From Branchiostoma floridae (lineage: Eukaryota > Chordata > Leptocardii > Amphioxiformes > Branchiostomatidae), in assembly GCF_000003815.2 (NCBI RefSeq), contig NC_049980.1:28013273-28077272 (forward strand): a stretch of 64,000 bases of DNA, in the 5' to 3' direction. Position numbers and translations under genes: made by a program. How positions within the stretch are numbered: the first letter of the stretch is position 1; the number at the start of each line of letters is the position of its first letter. A model generated the notes under the pieces. The model did not search any database, was not told the DNA's origin, and saw only the letters and a list, made by a program, of their open reading frames with translations. Below are positions 23,801 through 34,490 of the stretch, piece by piece.

Positions 23801-26800
23801 TGTAATAGTCACGGGCTACTTGTACAACCCTGGCTGCACGTGCTGAACAAACCAAACAAAACAGATAAGTTCTTGGTGAAGTCAATATTCTGAGCAAACT
23901 TTGGTGCGTTATAGGAATTTTATGGCGAATTCTTATTTCAAAGCGTACATGAAGTCTATCCTTTGCATTGTCATGATCATTTTTCATAGCAAAAAAATTG
24001 TCAAAATTCATAGCACCGGATTCCGACGTGTGCCATTTCCTCGTTACAATTAAAATTTCCGTGTCAGTCGTGCAAGAACACAGTCATATTGAATAGTTAC
24101 ACGGCCATTGACGTAAGTGCTTAGTCGTCACAAATACATCATATGCTGTCCAGAAACAAACACCTTTCCAAGGTATCAAGCCGGTAGTATGATGCCCAAC
24201 GGACCAGTTACTCAAGCAACTGGGTAGATTGTGTAAATGGTCAGACGTTTTAGGTATCCACCAAATAACACCAAACAACACCTTTCCCACAGGTTGTGGA
24301 GATGCTCGCCTCGGTCGATGAGGACGGTTCGGGCACGATCGACTTCGAGGAGTTCGTGATCCTGATGACCACCAAGCTGCCGGGCGCCACGGACGTGAGT
24401 GACCCAATCGAGGTACGGAAACAACCTTCACTTCCGGTCTGGCATGTCCTTATATGGTGTTCGCACGTGACGTACGTTATGTATATTCACCATGCTGATT
24501 GGTTGTACAGCATGGAGGAGCCATTCGTATGAATATGTATATGCATATGTATAAAGTATTTGAACATTACATCACTGTGATAACACATGCAGTGGATGAT
24601 AAGGTTCTGTATTTACTATGCCAAAATCAACATACAACCAACCGTCAACCGTTTCGGTGACCGTCTATCACATTTCTCAAGGCAATAATGACTGGTTCTG
24701 CTTCGAACTGCAGCTAGGTGTCGCTGCTAACAATGCAGTGCCAAACATTTGTTAGCAGCGACACCTAGCTGCTGTGTGGAATAGTACCAGCTAGGTGTCG
24801 CTGCTAACAATGCAGTGCCAAACGTTTGTTAGCAGCGACACCTAGCTGCTGTGTGGAATAGTACCAGCTAGGTGTCGCTGCTAACACTGCAGTGCCAAAC
24901 GTTTGTTAGCAGCGACACCTAGCTGCTGTGTGGAATAGTACCAGCTAGGCGTCGCTGCTAACAAAGGTTTGCCACTGCTTTGTTAGCAGCGTCACCTAGC
25001 TGCTGTGTGGAATAGTACCAGCTAGGTGTCGCTGCTAACACTGCAGTGCCAAACGTTTGTTAGCAGCGACACCTAGCTGCTGTGTGGAATAGTACCAGCT
25101 AGGTATCGCTGCTAACACTGCAGTGCCAAACGTTTGTTAGCAGCGACACCTAGCTGCTGTGTGGAATAGTACCAGCTAGGTGTCGCTGCTAACAATGCAG
25201 TGCCAAACATTTGTTCAGAGCAGCGACACCTAGCTGCTGTGTGGAATAGTACCAGCTAGGTGTCGCTGCTAACAATGCAGTGCCAAACATTTGTTAGCAG
25301 CGACACCTAGCTGCTGTGTGGAATAGTACAAGTACCAGTCAGCATTGCCCTGAGGAAAGTGACAGTCATCGAACCGTAGGCTATATTCATTGTACATTTG
25401 TATATAAATCCAGACTATGAATAATCCTTGTTCTCCTCTAATTTTCCAAACTGATGACATTGTTCAAAGTTGGATTACGATTACAAATTTTCAGATTCAA
25501 CCAACCATTACATATGGAGGAGAATGCTAATGTATTGTCACGCGTTGCCACACTCTATTCGTATCTGTAATTAACGACAGCGTCATCATTTTTACAGACT
25601 CATTCTGCAAGTTGTTGGATTTTACTGATAAAGTTGACAACACTGAACAAGCATTACTTACTTTCATAAGGCTAATACCCAAATCACCATGGCATGAGGA
25701 ACTGAATGATGCTCTCTCATATACCATTGTGAGAACAATAACCAACATCATACTTACTTATTTTTCAGTTCAGCAGGAGCACAATACATATTACCTGTGA
25801 TGAACGCAAATTCCTTTATCTAAGAAATTTCGGAGATATTCATTGTGGAAATCTAGCTTCAATAATGGCAGGGCGTAAGGAATATGATTATTAGTATGAC
25901 AGTTATTTGAGTTTAAGAATGCATTGTCAAGAGGTCATCAGTTCTCCAACTAAAAAAAATGAATTCCCCGGAATTTGCGACTGATTCGCGCAGTCTTCTT
26001 CCGACTACATTTGACCCATGCTTTACGTCACACGTGCAGAAAGTGCCCATGGCTATTGGATCAGATAGCTGAAAAGACAGCGAACAAGTCGAAAGTGATG
26101 CCAGTATTTGAGGAACGTTCACCTTTTTCATAAAATAATGATGAATTGAATGGAGTCAACATGAACACCAGGCTTCAAAATGCCAACACGGTCACTCGTC
26201 TCTTCGGTTCGTGAAATGCCATTAAAACGGATGCGTCTTGTTTGAGAAACACTTAACTTCAGGCAAGCTGACATTGTTTGCCAAATTCTATGCTCTGTCG
26301 CTAAGCAATCACATCTTGATATGCTGGCGACAAGAGCCACACTGACGCAAGTACTGACGTAAATGCCAAAACCTAAGCTGAGTGGAATTGTAGAGATAGA
26401 CTGAAACGTGGTTATTTTTGTGTGTAAGTCTTGTGATGACGTACACGAAAATAGCACTGTCACCGTCAACAGACAGGAAGAATCTGTGTGTGTTTGTGTG
26501 TGTGCGTGTGTGTGTGTGAATTTGTGTGTCTGGATCTGTAATGTCTCACACCTCTGCTGTCCACCTATAGTACTATTGTTTGTACTTGTTCCCCTGTAGA
26601 CCCTGTACAGTTCGGAGATCCTGTAGTACTAGTGTTTGTTCATTTTTCTCCTGTAGACCCTGTACAGTTCGGAGATCCTGTAGTACTAGTGTTTGTTCAT
26701 ATTTCTCCTGTAGACCCTGTACAGTTTGGAGATCCTGTAGTACTAGTGTTTGTTCATGTTTTCTCCTGTAGACCCTGTGCAGTTCGGAGATCCTGTAGTA

Positions 26801-27143
26801 CTAGTGTTTGTTCATATTTTTCCTGTAGACCCTGTACAGTTCGGAGATCCTGCGGGAGGCGTTCCGGGTGTTTGATAAGGACGGACTGGGGTACGTGCAC
26901 GAGTCGGAGCTGCGCTACAACCTCACGCACCTCGGCCACAAGCTCAGCGACTCAGACGTGGACGAGCTGCTCAGGCACATCGATATCGACAGCGACGGCC
27001 AGTTCAGCTACCAGGACGTCGTCACAAAGCTCTGCATTCAGAGGAACTTCAACAAAAACATCGACGCCAAGAGAAAGAAAAGCAGGAGCAAGACCAGCCT
27101 GAACCAGACCAGTCTGAGTAAGAGTAAAGAGACTCTGGTTTGA
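20897..27143 (+). CDS. Calmodulin/troponin C-like protein with four EF-hands
   Basis: Exons 20897-21055, 24293-24412 and 26829-27143 join in frame to 197 residues. It is an intracellular Ca2+ sensor by family; its target is unknown. Loops are [12 protein letters not shown] (complete), [12 protein letters not shown] (complete), [12 protein letters not shown] (Leu at position 5, weakened) and [12 protein letters not shown] (Asp at position 12). A basic tail of ~30 residues follows (AKRKKSRSK) and the protein ends ETLV, a class I PDZ-ligand pattern (T-x-V). Calmodulin is ~149 residues, so the tail and inter-lobe linker are extra. Exon 2 has two in-frame donors 18 bp apart, after GATD (24394) or after DPIE (24412). 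Exon 3 begins at the last of five tandemly repeated splice acceptors. The exact paralogue group cannot be fixed from sequence alone. Confidence 0.9.
23730..23870 (+). repeat. Dispersed repeat, copy 1 (EF-hand gene intron 1)
   Basis: The stretch 'agaatattgttactgtttta...tccatttgtgttgtc...cagccctttgtaatag' matches, with substitutions, the reverse complement of 36430-36620. Such a pair on opposite strands indicates an interspersed element, perhaps the 3' part of a retroposon. Its class was not determined. Confidence 0.65.
24711..25330. repeat. Array of eight 77-bp hairpin units in EF-hand gene intron 2
   Basis: Units start at 24711, 24788, 24865, 24942, 25019, 25096, 25173 and 25253 (period 77; the seventh is 80). 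Each holds a left arm 'agctaggtgtcgctgctaac', a loop of about 20 bases and the matching right arm, then the spacer 'gctgtgtggaatagtacc'. Copies are nearly identical, so the array is recent or homogenised. Unit 4 (24942) has a different loop that matches the reverse complement of the other loops better. Confidence 0.97.
26590..26852 (+). repeat. 57-bp minisatellite that includes the exon 3 splice acceptor of the EF-hand gene
   Basis: The acceptor 'cctgtag' followed by 'accctgtacagttcggagat' occurs with exon-like starts at 26600, 26657, 26714, 26772 and 26829 (period 57, 57, 58, 57). Only the last copy continues into coding sequence (cctgcgggaggc). The four upstream copies continue 'cctgtagtactag', which puts a stop codon in the exon frame. 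Confidence 0.95.
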
Positions 27144-27589
27144 TTGACGGACAGCTGCAATTCTTACCTTTCACTTCGTTCTTATCTATCTATCTGTCGT
27201 ACCTGTGTATGGTTTGTAAGTATGTTATGTTTCAAACTATTGGTGGATATCTTGAATTTTACAGAAGAAAACTTTTGCTGAAAATACGGTATGAATATCT
27301 AAGCAGAAACTAGACATACGTAAGCGGACTTTATGGAGTATTCTATGCAGATGAAATAGGACTGCATGAAGTATGAATATATGTATTTTGTATATCTAAT
27401 TTCATAATTTACTGACATTCTTTTTGAAATTGTGAATTACGATGCATTATTTGGTGATAAGCCTGAGGATCATTGGTCAAGAAAATAATAACTAAGTGTT
27501 CAATCATATATACAGTAGGAAATGGTGGAAATCCTATATTGTCTCTTTGCATTACATTGCTTGTTAAAGCATTACTTAATTGTTAAATA

Positions 27590-27595
27590 ATTAAA
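27590..27595 (+). terminator. Candidate variant polyadenylation signal of the EF-hand gene
   Basis: ATTAAA about 450 bases after the stop codon. No AATAAA was noticed nearer. Confidence 0.3.
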
Positions 27596-29487
27596 GCAGG
27601 AATTGAAAAAAAATTAAGCAAGACTCTCTTTACACAGCCAAAAGTTACATAGATGTATGATAATTCGCATGAAGCCAAATTTTTACTACTTATTTTAAGA
27701 AATACGTTCTGTTTCAATCAAAACTTTGCGTATTCACATACAGCCTATCGTTTCAATTGTCCTGGATATGTGGTGTCGTTATTTCCAATTCTAGCTGGGG
27801 ATCGGAGAAATCCTCGCATAACAAACGGAAATCGAAGAAGTTGTAAGATGCAGAATTCATGTCATATTAGGCTCACACTTCCAAACCGGCGTCCCGCCCG
27901 ACAAATTGTGGGAATGAAAAAAGAGGATGTTATGAAAGAGTGTCACAACTGGATATCTAACCATGCATACACCGTGGCTGTGTACGTACAGCTTCATCTA
28001 CTATAGTACATGTATGCGATCATTGCCGCATTGGTGATTCTCGTGCAGCTGCAGCACGTCCTATCGAGACAGCCTGGTACGGCATCTCTAAAAAGACGTC
28101 AGACGATTTCAACGTTCAGATATGAAAAGCTAGGAGGCGCTCTTACGCAACCTCAGCAGGTGAGGAAGAGGAATCAGATCTTTTATGAGACTCAGTTACC
28201 AGAGGGTGTAAAAGGCTGAGTGTATGCAGTGCAAGGTTGCAAAATGTTTACATGTAGACGACACTGGTAAGGCCGATAGACTAAGGGATATGTCAGACCA
28301 AACGATGGCATAAATGACCAACTTCAACTTCAACAATCAAAGAAATGTATATTTGACAGACTCAATGCCCCCTTGAATCGCAACTGGGTATTGCAAGCAT
28401 ACTCTTCTGACACCAAACTGACCTCGACATTATATTACTTTATTGACATTTTAAACGAATTTGTTTTACATTTCATAAAAGTACTAACAGATAAGGGGTA
28501 CTTCTTATTGTCCATAGTCGCGGTGTATTTATGGAACAATGATGAGTATGACAGTCGACGTGGATGATTGTCTTAAACGTCATAGAATTCGTCAAATCTT
28601 CATTCAACGTTGATCAAGACCCTTCTTGTCTGTTAAAGTAACAACGACCCAAAATTGTTAACACCAGAACTAGAAAACAAGGAGTAATAATAGCCCGTGC
28701 TTGTCTAAACGTCTTTCCCTCGGCACTTACTTGTCCACAAATAGCGCTTCCTAAATACTTTCTTTAGCCGATAAGATCTTCAGCATGACGTCAATGCAGC
28801 TCCAGACGTGAGCCTTAATTGTGGTCCCAGTCGTCCGCACAGACACGCCATCCCAGCAGATATTGTAGACCCAACATGATACAAAACTATGGGATGGTAC
28901 TTTCGATATACATGTACTTTGAATGCTTGATGCATATTCCTTGTGATTTTAATGATGATAAATCGACTGGAGTTTTGTGGTATACCGGTTGGTTAAGCTA
29001 CATGTATGACACAGATAATGTCATTGGTGTGTTTATATTGGGTCAGTTAGACCTCCCCACCCGCCACCCCCCTTAATGAACGGTTGTACGGATCGGAATC
29101 ATTGTGTTTCTGACTTAGGGAAAAAAGATGCTGTTCCAGTCTCATTCAGTAACCCGTGATTATTCGGGTCACACCGTCTCGTTACTTGGTTACCAGAAAA
29201 GAAAATATAGTAAATAGTAAAAAGAAAATATGAACACCCTGTCCACAACCATTGTTGACAAGTAATGATTAAAAGAGACAAAATCACAGAAGCACAGATC
29301 ACTCAACCATAATTGTGTACAGATGCAGTTAAAAATATGATAACCCAAAACGTTTTCGTCTCGATCAATTGTCATACTACTCGTCATAAATATGACAGCG
29401 CGCTACGAAAGTAGGTCAGTTATAACAGGAAGAGCTGAAGGGGTCAGCAACTTTCAACGTGAAATGCTAGTCTCTACCAGATGCAGA

Positions 29488-30285
29488 CTGACTACGCTGG
29501 CTGTAATTTCTCTTATAGGAAGAAGAATTTGCCAGGGGAAATTTGCTACCAGAGGAGTTGGTCGGCCGCGCAGCCAGGAGAGGAAACATGAACCTTGGAA
29601 TGGACTGACTCCCATGGCCAATTTCCCGGTTTTTTTCTGCCGAGTTCTATGATCCCCGTACCCCAGTAGGAAGGCACTGTTGAGGCTAAATCCTCTCCTC
29701 GTATACATTACGGCTTTCCCTTTCCGTCGCAATGATCATGAAATTCTAGCGGTCGGTACTACTGACTGTCACAGCTGTCGGCACGGTCAAATATAACCGT
29801 TAGTCCGCATGCACGCTCTACAATACATGTCTACATTGCATCGTATAGAAAACATTCAGTATTGCGTTGATACATTTGGTAGTGTCAGACCAGCATTTGT
29901 GCTCGCTATGAGGCGAATATAGTACTAATATACAGACTAATTTCTGCCCCGTTATTTCGTTATGGAGACGACATATTTGTATAATTGGCCAGACACCACC
30001 ATCCACACACCAGGAATTCCTGCTCATGATCCCCAGTGGACAGCCTAGGCCACCATGGTGCCATGCATGTCGTCGGTCAAGTGCAGACTCTAGCCTCAGC
30101 AAGGCCTTCCTCCGGAGGTGTGGGGATCGTAGAATTTGGCAACAAAAATCGGGAAATTTGCCATGCAGGGAAGACAGTCCACGCTTAGGTTCAGATCTTC
30201 CGTTGTCAATTAACTCCTCTGGTAGCAAAACTCTCCTAGCAAATTATTATCCCTACAATGGCCAGCGTAAGTCTGTTACAGTCTA
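29488..30285. mobile_element. Element with long, diverged inverted repeats
   Basis: Sequence 29488-29700 is similar to the reverse complement of 30070-30285. Shared blocks include 'tacgctggc', 'tgctaccagaggagtt', 'tttcccg' and a run near 'tatgatccccgtaccc'/'tacgatccccacacc'. The two arms (about 210 bp each) surround ~370 bp without a gene. This may be one MITE-like element or two opposed copies of one repeat. Confidence 0.6.
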
Positions 30286-32742
30286 TGCAGTTCCTTTGCA
30301 CGGCCTGAATCAGAGCACTTTGCTCTTACATGACCCTGCGGGAATCTGCAGTGCCTGCTGGTGTCAGGATGGTGTTACATTCCTCACTGAGCCCTCACCT
30401 TCTATATCCGTACGGTCATCGACTGGGAACAGACGTGACTCTATTCTAAACATCCAGAGAGTTGTGCGGCTAACGTCGCGGCGTGTATCGTAGAGTTATG
30501 GTGCCGAGAGTAGTCTGGGTGCCATCCTAGTTAGTTTAACGGGACCCCCTACTCTCTCCGAACATGGTTAGGGGAGAGTATGGGAGCCATGGGGAGCTAA
30601 CTTTAGGGTTATTTAGGGTTATTTGGAAAAAAAATACAAAAAATGGGCGATCTAAATTGGATTTCTTACCAATGCATATTCCTTCAGCAAATTACATGTA
30701 CCATCAATACATTGACCATATATAGCTTAACTGTCACTAAACATTTCTTGAACAGATGAACCTTGAACTCACATAGACTTCCGTCTACTGGTGTTAATAT
30801 TCATCATCTACCGGATTCTCTGGAGATTACAAGTGCAATTATCATGTTTTGTCGGTACCAAAAAAAATCGACATCATTTACTGTCTAGACACTGCAAAGG
30901 AAAGCAAATCAGACATATTTGCTAGGAAGATATCTTCATAAGCTGGAGGATCGGATAGCTAATTAAACATCTGTCAGTGAACATTTTTAAGACATCAAAC
31001 AGATTCATGGGGATTATTAGTCCATATACACTTTTGTGGATATACATCGATGTCCCACAAATGGAGAGAGCCGATTTAAGTATCATTATATTATCAAAGC
31101 TTCGCAGGCCGAGCTATCACTATATGAAGACTAAAGGTATTTTGCCTGTAACTCAGATTCGTTTTCTAATCATACATCATTATGAACCTAGACAGAACAC
31201 CATTTATCTTTTTATCAGTTTAGTTGACAATGTGTACACTCTGTGCTGCAAGACTTCTGTGTGCTGTAGCGACTTGACGGCAACAACCATATCCTCGATG
31301 GATATGACACTGAACAACGATACCTGCACTACCATTCTATGTTGACAATATCTTTGTAATATTTACATTATCTGTTATCAAGGAGCCAATTGAAGCCATT
31401 TGAAGTACATTTTAGATAAGAATTATATTCCTACTTCAGCGTTCTGTGAATGTCGATATTTTCACCAAGAGAGAAATGCAGAAAATTGGAAAATCTACTT
31501 GGTGTACGACATCAAACGTTCAGGTTCCCCTCAGATCTATATAGATCTTTCACAACATACATGTCTACAGTCTTAATGTAAGGCCATTGAGATCTACACA
31601 ACAAGATCTGGTGACGGGTTCCTGTTACCCTGTGATGTCCATATCGGGCGGGGCAGCCACAACTGTCCGTTTAGTGGTCCAAGGTGACACCGCTGACAGA
31701 CTGATATGTCTCCACTTGCTCCCGTATCCAGTAGAACTTGGTGTCGGTTTACACCTCCAGGCCAGCAGAATCCAGTCGACGGCAGCAACGCCGTTCCTCA
31801 TTGTCGAACGTCAGCCGCAATACCCCAGCTGCTTAGCGAATGTCCGATGTTAAGTCCTACTGATCCTGACAGGGTCTTGGGAGTACGTACGTTATCAGCA
31901 TTGCGTTGACGACTGCGATTGTAACTGGATGAGCTGACATATTTTGGAGTATCCAACGTCCATCGCTCTGTATACATATATAGACTATATAGAATTTCGT
32001 CCTATACCTTGAACGTGAAGCTCACTCAAATGTGTCTTGCGTTCGAATTTTAAACAATATTAGAAGCCGTTATCATACAGATAGCAATCACACATTTTAT
32101 ACATGACAGTAGGCCATTTATACATCCAATAATTCATATCTACACGTTCTAATTGTTTCTTGGTACTGAAAAGGCTACTGCACAGGCGGACTCTGCTGTG
32201 TAACGTATACAGTTACTTTGGTTTAATGGTCTTCTCAGAAGAAGCGCTGAGAGAGCTGACGAATATGGCATTTCGATAAGCAGTCTGTATGTCACAGTCT
32301 CGACAGGCTATACAGACCTTCCTAGCGGTTGAATGTGAAATAACTGTAGTATCTCAAATCTTCTACAAAAGTTTAACCTTTCATTAGAACATCATTTGGC
32401 GCGTTCAGCATCATATATTAGTTGTATTTTCGACATGAAACCATCACTTTGTGACTGCTACCGGAGATATAATGTTGTAGGCGTTTTGCTAACAGCAAAA
32501 GTCGACGTCTGCAAGCCGTAAAGAAGAACATCGAATTCAATTTGCACAGGCCTGAAACATATTGGCTTAACAAACAAGTTTGTCGTCGGTGTCAGTTTAA
32601 GCGTACGCGACTTTTTAGTACCGACATTTCTTCATTCATGAATTCAAAGATCAACGTATTTCGTACATCGAGACGTTTCAAAAATATACAACAGCGATCG
32701 ACTTACAGTCAAACCTTCATACAATATTTTCATCTTCTGCCA

Positions 32743-33264
32743 TCATCTCTTGCCTTTCTTGTTGGTTTCCTCCTCAGGTTCTGGAGGTAGCGGAATCAGC
32801 GACACGAGGAACTCCTCGTAGTTCATGAGGTTGGAGGAGTCGATGTGGCCGAAGGAAAGCAGCTCCTCCACCTCCTCCTCGCTCATCTTGTCCCCGAGGT
32901 TGGTCATGACGTACCGCAGCTCGGTGGCGCTGACGTAGCCGGACCCGTCCTTGTCGAAGAGCTTCAGCGCGTGCCGGAGCGTCTCCCGCGCCTCGATGGC
33001 CTGCTCCCGCGCGCTGTGCGACATCAGCCCCACGAACTCCTGCAGGTCGATGCAGCCGCTGCCGTCCGCGTCGGCCAGGTTCCTGATGTTGTGCAGCTCC
33101 GGCTTGGTGGGGTTCTGCCCGAGGGACCGCAGGAGGAATCCCAGCTCCTTGAAGTCGATGGAGCCGCTGCCGTCCTTGTCGAACTTCTTGAATGCCTGCT
33201 CGAGCTGTTGGAACTCCTCCTTCCTCAGGCGGTCAGCCGCTCGAGCTGCGTCCGAGTCGGCCAT
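32743..33264 (-). CDS. Intronless calmodulin/troponin C-like EF-hand protein
   Basis: A single open frame of 173 residues starts with MADSDAARAADRLRKEEFQQ and ends PEPEEETNKKGKR. The product is a predicted cytosolic Ca2+ sensor. EF-hand loops are DKDGSGSIDFKE, DADGSGCIDLQE and DKDGSGYVSATE, all with acidic residues at 1, 3 and 12. The fourth, HIDSSNLMNYEE, has His at position 1 and Ser at position 5 and should not bind Ca2+. The coding DNA is strongly GC-biased at third positions compared with its AT-rich surroundings. Most calmodulin-family genes have introns, as does the EF-hand gene 5.6 kb away on the other strand, so a retroposed or intron-loss origin is plausible. The intact frame argues that it is a gene and not a pseudogene. 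Confidence 0.9.
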   Translation of the reverse strand: MADSDAARAADRLRKEEFQQLEQAFKKFDKDGSGSIDFKELGFLLRSLGQNPTKPELHNIRNLADADGSGCIDLQEFVGLMSHSAREQAIEARETLRHALKLFDKDGSGYVSATELRYVMTNLGDKMSEEEVEELLSFGHIDSSNLMNYEEFLVSLIPLPPEPEEETNKKGKR

Positions 33265-34045
33265 CCCCGTGGTCTACAGCGGGCTCAAGTCGCGACAGAA
33301 ACGGCACAGGTAGCTCCGCAATGTCTAGCCAAAAAGTCCTCACGTCTCCGAGTCTTCACAAATGCCGGAGACAGTTCTCAACATGCACGAGGTTGCAAGG
33401 AATCTCTCGCCACTTATTTGCTACCCCGATCTCTATTGGTCTCGCGGCCTGCCAAGCGATCAGTCCTTTCCAGGCGAGCGATTTACATGATTGTTCCCCC
33501 TTGTGACCAGCTCCTGCCGGCGCCCCGACACTTCTCTGTACCCCTCACTGCTGTCCTACCCGCGGCTGTCAGCCAGAGATACCGGAATGTCTCCCCAGTT
33601 ATTCAGATGTTTACAGCGTTGGCAAATATACTACGTGGCCCTAAGCTATTGCACCGCTAAGATATAACACGGCGAGCTTAAATTAAACATTGGGCACGAC
33701 AGTAGCTGACCTTCCAGGGGCGGAGTGCTATCCTTTCACACAGTTATTTGGCGACGCCTAGATACCGCGGGTGGCTGGCTTCATACAAGACGTCGACATT
33801 CGCCCGATCCTCATGAAGACTATCAAGGCGATATCTAAGACTCAGATAAGCCGTTGAGCTATCACCTGTTGCTGACAATTTGAGACAGACGTCCGAAATG
33901 ATTTAAGAAGATCTCAAATAGAAGGATAAAACTGTGCAGTCGTTAAACTCCAAAGCACGAAAGGTTAAGCGTCAGTGGGTGAAACGTATCGCGTGACAGA
34001 AGCTGGATCAAGCAGGTCCGTGGCAATGGATGATGCCAATTCATC

Positions 34046-34490
34046 AGTACCCTGGCTACCAGACGGATACCCGGGCCGGCAACCGGTTTCTTCGGCGGCC
34101 CAATACAGTGTACCCGCCGATATCATTTAACTCTCAGTGGAGAGTAGCGCCAGACGAACCGAAAGTCTCTGAGCACAAATTTTGATCGGCGGGCAGAAGG
34201 CCGCCGAAGAAACCTAGTCTCCAATCAGACGTGTCAGCTGGATGATGAAAGAGAAGAATTTGGCTAAACAAGTTGCCATGGGATTTCAGTCAGTCTTTTG
34301 CAGTCTATCCGTCTATCCGACGGTCGGTCAGTTCTCTCCTAGGCCAATGAACTCCAACTAGGCTTTTATTCCTAACTTGACCAAAGTCCCCTATATAACT
34401 ATTCGGCCAGGCAGGCCGGAGTCTGGTAGAGACTAGAAGAAACCGGCCGGCGGTCCGTTCGTCGATGTGGTAACCAGGGTACTCCATCAG
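34046..34490. mobile_element. Probable MITE-like element with imperfect inverted ends
   Basis: The left end 'gtaccctggctaccag...caaccggtttcttcggcgg' resembles the reverse complement of the right end ('gtaccctggttaccac...ccggccggtttcttc'). An internal inverted pair 'gtttcttcggcggcc'/'ggccgccgaagaaac' occurs at about 34087 and 34200. The exact ends are uncertain. Confidence 0.5.

Larger units (their letters stand above)
27144..32742. other. Interval between the two EF-hand genes; no gene recognised
   Basis: The first ~450 bases are probably the 3' UTR of the upstream EF-hand gene. The remainder is AT-rich DNA with short frames only. It contains an inverted-repeat element at 29488-30285. Nothing else coding is supported. 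Confidence 0.5.

Noticed and set aside
24711-25330. Regular repeats with similar spacing that could be read as a CRISPR array
   Set aside because: Host is a eukaryote, the units including 'spacers' are nearly identical, and each unit is itself an inverted repeat. It is a hairpin minisatellite.
31594-31788. Minus-strand frame containing VLLDTGASGDIS, like a retroviral-type aspartic protease motif
   Set aside because: The motif is isolated: no reverse transcriptase, integrase or LTR sequence was found nearby, and the frame is only 64 codons. Probably chance or a very small relic.
32845-33660. 271-codon plus-strand open frame opposite the intronless EF-hand gene
   Set aside because: It is a shadow of the GC-biased third positions of the real minus-strand gene. 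Its protein has no recognisable domain, while the other strand encodes clear EF-hands.
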